The notes under the pieces are model-generated. The model was not told where the DNA came from, made no database searches, and saw nothing but the letters and a program-made list of their open reading frames with translations. From Rubrivivax sp. (GTDB lineage Bacteria > Pseudomonadota > Gammaproteobacteria > Burkholderiales > Burkholderiaceae_C): a DNA stretch of 64,000 nucleotides. The translations under genes were made by a program, and so were the position numbers. Below are positions 1-8,458 of this stretch, piece by piece (within the stretch, counting starts at the first letter, position 1; the number at the start of each line of letters is the position of its first letter). The stretch covers positions 1 to 64,000 of the forward strand of contig JALHMT010000006.1 in assembly GCA_022843905.1 (NCBI GenBank), read 5' to 3'.

Positions 1-48
1 GGGCTCATAACCCAAAGGTCGCAAGTTCAAATCTTGCCCCCGCAACCA
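1..48 (+). tRNA. tRNA-fMet(CAT), 3' part; window edge cuts the 5' half
   Basis: The window opens in the anticodon arm: GGG stem, loop CTCATAA with anticodon CAT, CCC stem. The T-arm follows (GCAAG / TTCAAAT / CTTGC), then the acceptor 3' strand CCCCGCA and ACCA. Three consecutive G:C pairs in the anticodon stem, and an acceptor strand ending in A72, are hallmarks of initiator tRNA. The 3' end is a plausible attachment site for the tyrosine integrase at 8.45 kb (inference; no second copy of the 3' sequence was found in the window). Confidence 0.9.
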
Positions 49-85
49 AAATTCTCGAACAATAACAACAACTTATGAATTGGGA

Positions 86-118
86 AACGCCGGCCGCGAG
101 GTCGGCGTTTTGCTTTGT
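86..118 (+). terminator. Rho-independent terminator after tRNA-fMet
   Basis: A ten-base arm AACGCCGGCC at 86-95, loop GCGA, and matching arm GGTCGGCGTT at 100-109 (one G-T pair) are followed by a T-rich run TTTTGCTTT. Distance and orientation fit termination of the tRNA transcript. It may also stop leftward transcripts from hsdM. Confidence 0.65.
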
Positions 119-152
119 GACAGGTCCTGTGACAGGTTCTGTGACGTCACAG
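116..152. repeat. 12-bp tandem repeat (TGTGACAGGTYC) ending in a palindrome
   Basis: TGTGACAGGTCC (116-127) and TGTGACAGGTTC (128-139) are followed by TGTGACGTCACA (140-151), itself a perfect 12-bp palindrome. Copies in phase every 12 bp, less than 70 bp from the tRNA 3' end, resemble arm-type binding sites for a tyrosine integrase or excisionase. The assignment is inferred from position only. Confidence 0.5.
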
Positions 153-218
153 AAGAGCGGCATGCTCCTCGGTAGGTCCGTTTGACCTTTGGGTCTGTGT
201 CAGCGGCGCCCAGTGACG

Positions 219-1697
219 CTATTCGGTCTCGGTGGTTGCGGACTTCGGCAAGTTTGCTGCTACGTCCCTGAACGCTGCGAGCGCCGCCTCCAGGTGATCG
301 ATGATCTCCTGCTGCAGCACATCAGGCGGAGGCAGCCCCGCCAGGTTGTCCAGGCTGTCGTCCTTGAGCCAGAACACATCCAGGCTCGCCTTGTCGCGCG
401 CAATCAGCTCGTCGTAGCTGTAGAAGCGGAAGCGCTCGCCGGGCTCACGCTGGTGCCGGTTCTCCGGCCGGTAGCAGGCCACGAACTCCTCCAGGTCGTC
501 GTAGGTCAGCTGCCGCGTCTTCAGGGTGAAGTGCTTGTTCGTGCGCAGGTCGTAGAACCACACGCCCTGGGTCTGCACCGTGCCGTCCTTCGGCCGCGCA
601 TCGAAGAACACCACGTTGGCCTTCACGCCCTGGGCGTAGAAGATGCCGGTGGGCAGCCGCAGTATGGTGTGCACGTCGCAGGTCTCCAGCCACTTGCGCC
701 GGATCTTCTCGCCGGCCCCGCCTTCGAACAGCACGTTGTCGGGCAGCACCACGGCCGCCTTGCCGCGCGCACCGAGCATGGCCACGATGTGCTGCAGGAA
801 GTTCAGCTGCTTGTTCGACGTGGTCGTCCAGAAGTCTCGCCTCTCGTAGGTGAGCGACTCGCGGTCGTCCTCGCCTTCGGCGTTGGTGAAGGTCATGCTG
901 CTCTTCTTGCCGAAGGGCGGATTGGCCAGCACGTAGTCGAAGGTTCGCGGGGGCTCGGTCAGCAGCGCGTCGGCGCGTTCCACGGTCGGTTCGCCCACCA
1001 GGTCGCCGACGTTGTGCAGGAACAGGTTCATCAGGCACAGCCGCCGTGTCCCGGGCACGATCTCGTTGCCGTAGAAGGTTTCCTGCCGCAGGAAGGCCGC
1101 CTGCTTCTTGTTCAGCGTCTGCCCCGGCCGTGTGAGCCAGTTGTAGGCCCCCAGGAAGAAGCCGCCGGTGCCGCAGGCCGGGTCGGCGATGGTCTTCATC
1201 GGCTCGGGCTGCATGCACTCCACCATCGCGCGGATCACGGCCCGTGGCGTGAAGTACTGGCCGGCCCCGCTCTTGGTGTCCTCGGCGTTCTTTTGCAGCA
1301 GGCCTTCGTACAGGTCGCCCTTGGTGTCGGCGTCCATGCCCACCCAGCTTTCGGCGTCGATCATCTGCACCAGCCGCGCCAGCTTGGCCGGGTCCTGGAT
1401 CTTGTTCTGGGCCTTGAAGAAGATGGCACCCAGCATGCCGCCTTCCTGCCCCAGCTTGTGCAGCGTGGCCAGGTACTGCGTCTCCAGCGGCTCGCCGGTC
1501 TTCGTGCGCAGGTCTGGCCAGCCATAGCCCGCAGGTACCTGTGTGGCGCGGCCGTAGGGCGGCTGGGTGTACTCGTGCGCCATCTTGAGGAACAGCAGGT
1601 AGGTCAGCTGCTCCAGGTAGTCGCCGTAGCCGACGCCGTCGTCCTTCAGCGTGTGGCAGAAGTTCCAGACTTTCTGGATCAAGGCGGACGTGTTCAT
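219..1697 (-). CDS. hsdM: Type I restriction-modification DNA methyltransferase, HsdM
   Basis: N6-adenine methyltransferase subunit of a type I restriction system. With HsdS it methylates the recognition site, and with HsdR it forms the restriction complex. The 492-aa protein has the HsdM N-terminal helical domain (about residues 1-135), then the S-adenosylmethionine loop DPACGTGGFF (near residue 168) and the catalytic NPPF motif (near residue 260). It is the last gene of the leftward operon; its ATG overlaps the stop of the preceding ATPase-like gene by 4 bp (ATGA). Length and motifs are normal, with no sign of damage. Confidence 0.96.
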   Translation of the reverse strand: MNTSALIQKVWNFCHTLKDDGVGYGDYLEQLTYLLFLKMAHEYTQPPYGRATQVPAGYGWPDLRTKTGEPLETQYLATLHKLGQEGGMLGAIFFKAQNKIQDPAKLARLVQMIDAESWVGMDADTKGDLYEGLLQKNAEDTKSGAGQYFTPRAVIRAMVECMQPEPMKTIADPACGTGGFFLGAYNWLTRPGQTLNKKQAAFLRQETFYGNEIVPGTRRLCLMNLFLHNVGDLVGEPTVERADALLTEPPRTFDYVLANPPFGKKSSMTFTNAEGEDDRESLTYERRDFWTTTSNKQLNFLQHIVAMLGARGKAAVVLPDNVLFEGGAGEKIRRKWLETCDVHTILRLPTGIFYAQGVKANVVFFDARPKDGTVQTQGVWFYDLRTNKHFTLKTRQLTYDDLEEFVACYRPENRHQREPGERFRFYSYDELIARDKASLDVFWLKDDSLDNLAGLPPPDVLQQEIIDHLEAALAAFRDVAANLPKSATTETE

Positions 1698-3664
1698 TCG
1701 GTCTTTGGTGCCGTCATGTAGGCCTGTCTCGGGTCGTTGGGCCGGGGGTAGGCGCGCAGTAGCCGGCCCTCCTGCACCAGGGGATGGAGGATGCGCTTTC
1801 GGAGGTCAGAGCCGTCGGTGTCGCGCCGGCCCAGCAGTGTTGCCAAGGCGCGCAGGCCGATGAACCGGCTCTCGCAGAGTTGCAACACCACCTCGCGCAC
1901 CACTTCGGGCGGCGCGCGCTTCCGGGTGCTCACCGGCAGGGCCAGCCGCTGCAACTGGGCCAGTTCCTCGGGGCCGAAGGCGCCGATGGCCAGGGCGACC
2001 GGTTTGTCCCCGCCCAGCCGCTCCGTGTCCGGAGCTTGCGGGGCTAGCTCCGGCGTGAGCTCCGGTGTTTGTGGGATCAGCTCCGGTGGTAAGGCGCCTA
2101 GCTCCGGAGGCAAGCCGCTAGCGCCCTCGCCAAGGGCCACCAACTCCGGCTGGAAGCCTGCCTTCACCTGCCATGGCAGGAAGTAGACCATGCCGCGGCC
2201 TACCCCGTCGGGCACCAGGAAGCCATCGCGCACCAGGCGAGCCAGGCGCTTGGTGATATCCGCCGGGTGGTCCGAGGACAACTCGCGCAGCCGCGTGTGG
2301 TTCAGCACGCCGTCTGCCGCCGTCAGCACCAGTGCCAGCCGTTCCAGCTCAGGCAGCGCGGCGAAGCGTGTGCCGAAGTGCGTTTCCACCTCGGCCACCG
2401 CTGCCGGAGGCAGCAGGCTGGTCATGTGCAGTTCCATCAGCGTCTGTTCAGGCTGCGGAATCTGGTACAGCGAAGGGCGCCGCCAGTGCTGCCCGGCCCA
2501 GTTGCTGTAGATCTTGGGTACGCCCGAGCCTGCGTGATCGCCATAACCCACGAGCTGGAACATGGTCTGAAGCCGCCGGTTGCGGCAATCGCTGTTGCCG
2601 CCCACCACGGCCTGCTCGGGAGGCACCCGCATCAGGCCCGGGTTGCGAAAGCCGAACATGTCAGGGCGCTTCACCACCAGTACCGAAACCCTGCCGGAAA
2701 AGTCCGCATGAATCAGCGTGTTGACCAGCGCCTCGCGCAGCGACTCATGCAGCGGTGAGTCTTCGATGCGCTGCCCCTCCTGCAATTGGAACGGCATCTT
2801 CAGATCGGCCGTCAGCTTCTGGTACACACGACGGAAGAAGTCGTAGACGTTGCCGGACCAGCTGCCGTCCGGCACCAGCCGGTCTACCCAGCGCCGCTCG
2901 CGCCGCGCTTCGGGCCGCTCCTGGTAGTCCAGCATGTAGTGCGGCAGCTCATCGCGGATCACCTCGGCGCGCCCGAACATCAGCAGGCCCGCCAGGCGCA
3001 AACCGTTGGTGCCCTCTTCGCGATTCTTGCCCCACGCGCCCATGCGTTCCAGGAAGTCGGGCACGCCCAGATCAGCCCACACATGGCCGGGCCGCGCGGC
3101 GGCAAAGCGGTTGCGGTAGGCCGACACGGTGTCCATGTCCAGGTCGCCGAAATCAAAGCCTTTCAGGATGCGCTCGTCGCGAGAGTCCTCCACACGCTCG
3201 GCCAGCATGCGGCGCACGTCCTCGTCGTCTGCCGTGTAGTCACCCTCATGGCGCCGCACGTAGGTGCCGCCGAAGGGGTTGCTGCCCAGGTGCACGGGCT
3301 TGGCGCGCCGCGGCGCGCGCGGCACCTCCACGCGCAGAACGGTGCGGCCCTCCACATCGACGGGCTGCACATGGGCTTCGGTCAGCAGGTTGCTGCTGAC
3401 CTGCTTGCGGTTGTGCAGGTTGTCCCACAGCGCCTTGCGCACGCGCTCCACGTCGGCCAAGCCAACGGCGGTGAACTGGCCGCGCGGCTTTTCCTGAATA
3501 CCCAGCCACACCACGCCGCCCTCGCCGTTGGCCATGGCGCAGTAGGTCCTCCAGAAATCGTCGGGCAGCTCGCCGCGCCCTTCGCGGCCCAGCGCCGACT
3601 TGCACTCGACGTCCACGCGCTCGGCCAGTGCGGCCACGTCGTCGAGGGTCATCGATTCACTCAT
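1694..3664 (-). CDS. AlbA_2 / GHKL ATPase-like protein inside the hsd operon
   Basis: 656-aa protein between hsdS and hsdM. The N-terminal part (about 15-150) resembles the AlbA_2 (Schlafen-like, formerly AAA_4) domain, with the pattern E-C-K near residue 19 and a G-x-V-W-L-G-I segment. The middle (about 330-440) matches the C-terminal ATPase-like domain often paired with it: HESLREALVNTLIHADF and a later G-x-G-x-P-K-I run. A low-complexity proline/glutamate stretch (about 535-560) precedes a C-terminal winged-helix-like tail. The start at 3664 overlaps the hsdS stop as ATGA; a longer upstream frame would run into hsdS and is rejected. Such proteins accompany restriction loci, but their biochemical role is unsettled; a regulatory or defence accessory role is inference. 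Confidence 0.8.
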   Translation of the reverse strand: MSESMTLDDVAALAERVDVECKSALGREGRGELPDDFWRTYCAMANGEGGVVWLGIQEKPRGQFTAVGLADVERVRKALWDNLHNRKQVSSNLLTEAHVQPVDVEGRTVLRVEVPRAPRRAKPVHLGSNPFGGTYVRRHEGDYTADDEDVRRMLAERVEDSRDERILKGFDFGDLDMDTVSAYRNRFAAARPGHVWADLGVPDFLERMGAWGKNREEGTNGLRLAGLLMFGRAEVIRDELPHYMLDYQERPEARRERRWVDRLVPDGSWSGNVYDFFRRVYQKLTADLKMPFQLQEGQRIEDSPLHESLREALVNTLIHADFSGRVSVLVVKRPDMFGFRNPGLMRVPPEQAVVGGNSDCRNRRLQTMFQLVGYGDHAGSGVPKIYSNWAGQHWRRPSLYQIPQPEQTLMELHMTSLLPPAAVAEVETHFGTRFAALPELERLALVLTAADGVLNHTRLRELSSDHPADITKRLARLVRDGFLVPDGVGRGMVYFLPWQVKAGFQPELVALGEGASGLPPELGALPPELIPQTPELTPELAPQAPDTERLGGDKPVALAIGAFGPEELAQLQRLALPVSTRKRAPPEVVREVVLQLCESRFIGLRALATLLGRRDTDGSDLRKRILHPLVQEGRLLRAYPRPNDPRQAYMTAPKTE

Positions 3665-5034
3665 GCCGCAATCTTCGCCTTGCGTGGGCGGCGCGCTGTG
3701 GGTTTGTCGCCGGCGGCACTGCGTAGGGCGCGGATGCGTTCGAGCAGCACGCTGGCCGGCTCGTCGTTCGGGTCTTGCGGCACGAGTTGGCCGGAGAAGG
3801 CGGCGCGGAGGATGTTCTGGCGCTGGGCGAAGCACAGCTTATTGAGGCGCTCCAACTCGTAAGTCATGGTCTCGCACGCCTGTTCTGCGACGGTCCACCG
3901 CAACAGCGCAGCCTCCATCTCAGGATAGGACGGGAGCGGAATCATGATGCTTCGAAGTGCGGCTTGGCCGATGTTGCGCATGGAGTCTTGATTGCCTGTC
4001 GCAAGGGTCTCGATCTGGCGCCTTCCCATCGGGCTGCGCAAAGCCAGCAGCGTCCATCTCTTGACACGCTCGTCGGCGAATCTCAGCCTGAGCGATTTGT
4101 CGCTCAACATGATCTGACGTGTCGTGCGGTGAACGATCACGCACGCTCCGACGAGCTCCACTGTGTTGGCGCGAGATAACAAGAAATCTCCGCCGTGGAT
4201 GAAGTACCTCTCATTGACCATCGCGGGATCAACGCAGGTCTTGCTCTCTTCCTCGTTGTATTCGCCCCAGCTCAAGGCACTGACCTTTACAACGCCGACT
4301 TCATCGCATTGAGGAGGGCGCTCCTCGCACTTGAAACTCTTGCCAGCATCGATCCCTATCACTATGTCACTCAGGGGAACCTCCCTCCAGGGACGCTCGC
4401 CGTTTCCTCCTACGGCTAACATCAAGAGGGATCGACGGTAAAGCGTGAGCTTGCGTTGGGCTGCTGACAGTTCTTCCGATGCCGCATTGAGCTCCGAGAG
4501 CAACTCATCGAGCTTGAAGCCGATGAATTGCCGCTCACTGCTTGGAGGCAATGGAACCAGAATCTGCCGCAAGCGTTCCTGCCCGATGTTGCGCATCGAC
4601 TCCTGATTACCAGAAGCTAGGGCCTCGATCTGATCACGGCCTGCCTTGCTGCGCAGGTACTGAAGCACCCACGGCTTCAACTCCTCTATAGCAAAGTGAA
4701 GTCGAAGGATCTTGTCGCTGAGCATCAATCGCTTCGACACGCGTCCGACGATGACGCACGCACCCACCAGTTCGATGGTGTTGGCGCGTGAGAAGAGAAA
4801 GTCGCCCGGCCTGACGAAGTAGTCGGGATCGATGCGTTCTGCGTCCACGCAAGTCTTACTCTCGCTTTCCTGGTACTCGCCCCAGGACACCGCGCTGACC
4901 TTGATCACGCCTACCTCGTGCGCCTCGGGCGGACGTTCCTCGCACTTGAAGCTCTTGCCGCTGTCGATGGCCGTGAGAAGTTCGCCCAGCGGTACCAGTG
5001 ACCATCCTGCAGACAGGGCACAGGGATCGATCAA
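3661..5034 (-). CDS. hsdS: Type I restriction specificity subunit HsdS with two near-identical TRDs
   Basis: 457-aa specificity subunit that chooses the DNA target for HsdM/HsdR. It has the usual two target-recognition domains, each followed by a conserved helical spacer. Here TRD1 (about 10-165) and TRD2 (about 220-385) are clearly duplicates: both carry GKSFKCEERPP, a V-K-V-S-A-x-S-W-G-E-Y block, ESKTCVD, SRANT-x-ELVGACVIV and a GNQ-x-SMRNIGQ block. Since each TRD reads one half-site, two similar TRDs predict a near-palindromic bipartite target (established HsdS logic, inferred here). The start codon is TTG overlapping the hsdR stop (TTGA); the gene ends overlapping the next start. Confidence 0.93.
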   Translation of the reverse strand: MIDPCALSAGWSLVPLGELLTAIDSGKSFKCEERPPEAHEVGVIKVSAVSWGEYQESESKTCVDAERIDPDYFVRPGDFLFSRANTIELVGACVIVGRVSKRLMLSDKILRLHFAIEELKPWVLQYLRSKAGRDQIEALASGNQESMRNIGQERLRQILVPLPPSSERQFIGFKLDELLSELNAASEELSAAQRKLTLYRRSLLMLAVGGNGERPWREVPLSDIVIGIDAGKSFKCEERPPQCDEVGVVKVSALSWGEYNEEESKTCVDPAMVNERYFIHGGDFLLSRANTVELVGACVIVHRTTRQIMLSDKSLRLRFADERVKRWTLLALRSPMGRRQIETLATGNQDSMRNIGQAALRSIMIPLPSYPEMEAALLRWTVAEQACETMTYELERLNKLCFAQRQNILRAAFSGQLVPQDPNDEPASVLLERIRALRSAAGDKPTARRPRKAKIAA

Positions 5035-7811
5035 GCCACCAACTCCTCATTCATCTCCAGCATCACACCATCGAGCTCCGCGCCGAACAAGCCCCACGCC
5101 TTCTGCAACCCACCCCGGTTGGCAAACTCCGCGAAGTCGAAGTCCTCACGCGCCACGCTGCAACTGGCTGCGATGTGGTCCTTCATCAATCGCAGCCACT
5201 CGGTCTGCTCGGGCGTGAAGGCCGTGCCCCGCTGCGCGTTGTGGCGGAAGATCCAGGTCTGGAACCGACGGTCCACGGCGTCCTGGAAGGGCCGCAGCTC
5301 CGCATCCAGGCCGATGGCAAAGCGCACCAACTGCACCAGGTCGGTCAGCTGCCGCCGAACGTCCGCGCCCTGCACCTGACTGCCCTGCACACGCGCGTAG
5401 GCGGCCCACAGCCGCTCGGTGGTCAGCATCAGCGGCGGCCGGGCCAGGCGCTGGTGCAGGTCTTCAATCATCTCGAAGGTCAGCGCGCGGCGCTGGTAGG
5501 GCTGGGCGTAGAAGAAGGACAACGCCTCGATCTGATCCTTGTGCTGGGCGATGTACTCGGCAAAGCGCTGGATGTCGGCTTGGGCCTTCTCTGCTGCCTG
5601 CTGGCTGTAGCCGCTGAAGGTGACAGTGTCCAGGTTGATGTGGTCGATGATCTGCTCGGCATCGCGCCGGGCCGATTCGATCGCCTCTCTCAGCTCGGGC
5701 TCGTCGAAGGGCGCGCAGGCAGCCGCCACGCGGGCCGAGCGGGCCTCGGCCAGTTCCTCGGGCGTCAGCGTGTCCTCGCTGCGTGTGATGCCACCGCGTG
5801 CCGCAGCGTCCAGCGCATCGCGCACCACTGCATCCGCATCCAGCGCGTTCAGCAGCTCACGGCCGAACTGCTGCACCGGCACACCGCCGGTCACCTTGGC
5901 CAGGCGGGCTTGTGCATCGGCGTCCAACGTCTTGCCCAGGCGCAGCAGGCGGTTGGCCAGCGAGGTGACGGTGTCGTCGTCGCGGCTGCCCATGGCCACG
6001 CCCAGCAACAGGTCCTTCAACGGCACCGTCGGCTTCTTCTCCAGCGGGCGGCTGTCGGTTTTGCAGCTCTTCTCCACGCCCACGGCGTCGATCAGCACGA
6101 AGCGGCTCTTGGCACCCTCGGCGCTGCCGGACACGCGGCGCAGCGCGTCGGCGTCCAGGCTGCGCACGCCGCGGCCCTTCATCTGCTCGTAGTAGCCCCG
6201 GCTGCGTACGTCGCGCATGAACAGCAGCATCTCCAGCGGCTTCACGTCAGTGCCAGTGGCGATCATGTCCACGGTGACGGCAATGCGCGGGTGAAAGTCG
6301 TTGCGGAAGGCGGTGAGCACCCCTTCGGCGTCCTTCTCGCCATAGGTCACCTTGCGGCAGAAGGCATTGCCCTGGGCATAGACCTCGCGAACGGTCTGCA
6401 CGATGTCGTCAGCGTGGCTGTCGGTCTTGGCGAAGATCAGCGTTTTGGGCGTTTCCTTGCGGCGCGGAAAGATCTCTGTCTCCACCGCCAGCTTCATGGC
6501 CTCAATGACCTTGCGGATCTGGCTGGGGTTGACGACCGAGCGGTCCAGGTCCTTGCCCGTGTAGGCCTCATCGTCTTCGGTCTGGGTCCAGCGCTTCTTG
6601 CGTGTCTGGCGGTCGCGGCGGTCCACCCAGGACCGGGCCCGCACCACTTCGCCCTTGGAAGTGATCTCGGTGACGATCTCGTAGACGTCATAGCCCACGT
6701 TCACGCCATCGGCCACGGACTGCTCGTAGCCATACTCCGCCACGATGTTTTCGTTGAAGAAGCCGAAGGTGCGCTTGTCGGGTGTGGCCGTCAGCCCGAC
6801 GAGGAAGGCGTCGAAGTAGTCCAGCACCTGCTTCCACAGGTTGTAGATGCTGCGGTGGCACTCGTCGATGACGATGACATCGAAGGTCTCGACCGGTACG
6901 GCCGCGCTGTAGCGCACGAGCTTGGCCTGGGCCTGGCGCTGCTGCACCTCGTTGAGCGAGGTGTCTTCGGCGGATTCATCGATGGGCTCGCCAGACAGCA
7001 CCGAGTACATGCGCTGGATGGTGCTGATCACCACCTGCGCATGGGGGTCGATGGCGGGCCCCGCGAGCCGTTGCACGCCGTACAGCTCGGTGAACTTGCG
7101 GGCATCGTCGGCCGGCTGGTAGGCCATGAACTCCTGATGCGCCTGCTTGCCCAGGTTGCGTGTGTCCACCAGAAAAAGCACGCGCTTGGCGCCGCCGAAC
7201 TTCAGCAGCCGGTAGACCGATGTGATGGCCGTGAAGGTCTTGCCAGCGCCGGTGGCCATGTGCACCAGCGAGCGTGGACGGTTCTCGGCCAGCGACTTCT
7301 CCAGGCCCGTGACGGCACTGACCTGGCAGTCGCGCAGCCCGGCTTCGGGCAATGCTGGCATCGCATTGGCCAGCCGCCCGCGGAAGGTGCTGGGTGCGGC
7401 AAGCCACTCGGCCAGCTGCTGTGGCTGGAAGAAGTGGAACAGCTCTCTTGAGCGGGGCAGGGGATCCAGCCCGTCCGTGAACCGGATGATCTGGCCCGTG
7501 GCCTCGAACAGGAATCGCAGCGGCCGCCCGGCCTTGCGCCACTTCAATGTCGCATTGGCATAGCGCTCGGTCTGCGCCTCGTGCTCCGTGATGCGCTGGC
7601 CCTCTTCGTCACGCTTGGCCTCGATGACACCGACCGGCTCACGGTCCACCAGCAACATGTAGTCGGCGGGTCCGGAATCGGTAGGGAACTCTCGCACGGC
7701 CACGCCGCGGCTGGCGGCCGGATTGAACTGCACCATGTCCTGAACCACCCAGCCCGCCTGCTGAAGCCGCTGGTCGATCAGTTCACGCGCTTTGTCTTCC
7801 GGCTTGGTCAT
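5031..7811 (-). CDS. hsdR: Type I restriction endonuclease subunit HsdR
   Basis: 926-aa motor/nuclease subunit. The N-terminal nuclease region has the PD-(D/E)xK pattern (GPADYML ... GVIEAKR, about residues 47-67). The superfamily 2 translocase follows with Walker A MATGAGKT (near 185), DECH box IDECHRS (near 315) and LTATPDK (near 340). The C-terminal part is helical and resembles EcoEI-type R subunits. The ATG lies 30 bp after the small XRE gene. Downstream hsdS overlaps by 4 bp, so R and S are probably translationally coupled. Putting R before S and M differs from the common M-S-R order. Confidence 0.95.
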   Translation of the reverse strand: MTKPEDKARELIDQRLQQAGWVVQDMVQFNPAASRGVAVREFPTDSGPADYMLLVDREPVGVIEAKRDEEGQRITEHEAQTERYANATLKWRKAGRPLRFLFEATGQIIRFTDGLDPLPRSRELFHFFQPQQLAEWLAAPSTFRGRLANAMPALPEAGLRDCQVSAVTGLEKSLAENRPRSLVHMATGAGKTFTAITSVYRLLKFGGAKRVLFLVDTRNLGKQAHQEFMAYQPADDARKFTELYGVQRLAGPAIDPHAQVVISTIQRMYSVLSGEPIDESAEDTSLNEVQQRQAQAKLVRYSAAVPVETFDVIVIDECHRSIYNLWKQVLDYFDAFLVGLTATPDKRTFGFFNENIVAEYGYEQSVADGVNVGYDVYEIVTEITSKGEVVRARSWVDRRDRQTRKKRWTQTEDDEAYTGKDLDRSVVNPSQIRKVIEAMKLAVETEIFPRRKETPKTLIFAKTDSHADDIVQTVREVYAQGNAFCRKVTYGEKDAEGVLTAFRNDFHPRIAVTVDMIATGTDVKPLEMLLFMRDVRSRGYYEQMKGRGVRSLDADALRRVSGSAEGAKSRFVLIDAVGVEKSCKTDSRPLEKKPTVPLKDLLLGVAMGSRDDDTVTSLANRLLRLGKTLDADAQARLAKVTGGVPVQQFGRELLNALDADAVVRDALDAAARGGITRSEDTLTPEELAEARSARVAAACAPFDEPELREAIESARRDAEQIIDHINLDTVTFSGYSQQAAEKAQADIQRFAEYIAQHKDQIEALSFFYAQPYQRRALTFEMIEDLHQRLARPPLMLTTERLWAAYARVQGSQVQGADVRRQLTDLVQLVRFAIGLDAELRPFQDAVDRRFQTWIFRHNAQRGTAFTPEQTEWLRLMKDHIAASCSVAREDFDFAEFANRGGLQKAWGLFGAELDGVMLEMNEELVA

Positions 7812-7841
7812 CGTTCTGACTGAGCTTCCGCGGCCGTGAGG

Positions 7842-8078
7842 TCAAGGGTTCGAAGGGTCGGCTGGCAGGTGTTCGACGAGATCTTCGATCCGGCAACCGA
7901 AGTAGGTGCACAGCCGGTCGAGAGTGTCGGTACCCGTGCTGTGGCCCTTGTGGTTCAGGATCTTCGATAGCGTCATCCGATTGACGCCCGTGGCTTCAGC
8001 CACCTCCTGAATGGTGATGCGGCGTGACTCCTTGAACTGCTTCTTCTCGATCTGCTCTGCGAGCTTGAATCGGATCAC
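7842..8078 (-). CDS. XRE-family helix-turn-helix regulator, first gene of the hsd operon
   Basis: 78-aa protein, nearly all a Cro/C1-type helix-turn-helix: TIQEVAEATGVNRMTLSKILNHKG forms the two helices of the motif (about 22-45). A short acidic end (RIEDLVEHL) follows. The start is GTG with AGAGG just upstream. It is the promoter-proximal gene, 30 bp before hsdR, so it probably acts as the controller of the restriction operon. It may also control the divergent excisionase/integrase genes, since matching inverted repeats lie before both. Confidence 0.85.
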   Translation of the reverse strand: MIRFKLAEQIEKKQFKESRRITIQEVAEATGVNRMTLSKILNHKGHSTGTDTLDRLCTYFGCRIEDLVEHLPADPSNP

Positions 8079-8097
8079 ACGATGCCTCTAGAACACG

Positions 8098-8119
8098 TTT
8101 GATAAAAAAAAGTGTCAAA
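8098..8119. promoter_or_regulatory. Putative XRE operator A, overlapping the hsd -35 box
   Basis: Inverted repeat TTTGAT-N10-GTCAAA. Read leftward it contains a perfect TTGACA -35 hexamer (8113-8118), so a protein bound here would cover the hsd promoter. The leftward -10 is weak (TGTTCT, 17 bp further on). The same pattern and spacing recur at 8181-8202. Confidence 0.5.
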
Positions 8120-8124
8120 AGCTC

Positions 8125-8152
8125 TTGCAAAGCATCGAGCGATGACTAAGAT
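8125..8152 (+). promoter_or_regulatory. Predicted promoter for the excisionase-integrase operon
   Basis: TTGCAA (8125-8130), a 16-bp spacer and TAAGAT (8147-8152) form a sigma70-like promoter in an unusually AT-rich stretch. It reads toward the gene starting at 8219; operator B lies about 30 bp downstream of its -10. Confidence 0.4.
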
Positions 8153-8180
8153 ATGCATCAGACGCCAATCAATAGCGGCG

Positions 8181-8202
8181 TTTGATCACTCTGGTTATCA
8201 AC
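8181..8202. promoter_or_regulatory. Putative XRE operator B, before the excisionase-like gene
   Basis: Inverted repeat TTTGAT-N10-ATCAAC, with the same half-sites and spacing as operator A at 8098-8119. It sits between the predicted promoter and the start codon of the excisionase-like gene, where binding would block transcription. Confidence 0.5.
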
Positions 8203-8218
8203 TGCGATGGAGATTAGC

Positions 8219-8458
8219 ATGAGCCACACCTACCTGACGACAGACGAGCTGTCGTCAAAGATCAAGTACGACGCGCGCACCATCCGAGAGCGGCTGAAGG
8301 ACAGCGTGCTGATCGAAGGCAAGCACTACTTCCGGCCCTTTGGTGGTCGCAAGATCCTGTACCTGTGGGAGGTCATCGAGCGCGACATGATCGCAGTCGG
8401 TGTGGCCGAGTCCCGCACCGAGATTCCGATGGCCAACGGCGGGGTACTGCATGGCTAA
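8219..8458 (+). CDS. Excisionase-like small DNA-binding protein
   Basis: 79-aa protein with a compact winged-helix/MerR-like layout: TTDELSSKIKYDARTIRERLKD (about 4-26) looks like the recognition helix pair, followed by a wing-like HYFRPFGGRKILYLWE. The ATG at 8219 is preferred over an in-frame ATG at 8207 because GGAG lies 6 bp before it. The gene overlaps the integrase start by 8 bp, the usual tight coupling of recombination directionality factors to integrases. It could instead be an AlpA-like regulator of the integrase. Confidence 0.7.
   Translation: MSHTYLTTDELSSKIKYDARTIRERLKDSVLIEGKHYFRPFGGRKILYLWEVIERDMIAVGVAESRTEIPMANGGVLHG

Noticed and set aside
189-1721. Long plus-strand frame opposite hsdM
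   Set aside because: Antisense shadow of HsdM; low-complexity H/V/L/Q/R-rich peptide with no domain, typical of GC-rich coding DNA.
4998-7451. 817-codon plus-strand frame opposite hsdR
   Set aside because: Exact antisense shadow of HsdR; composition is skewed and there is no start signal.
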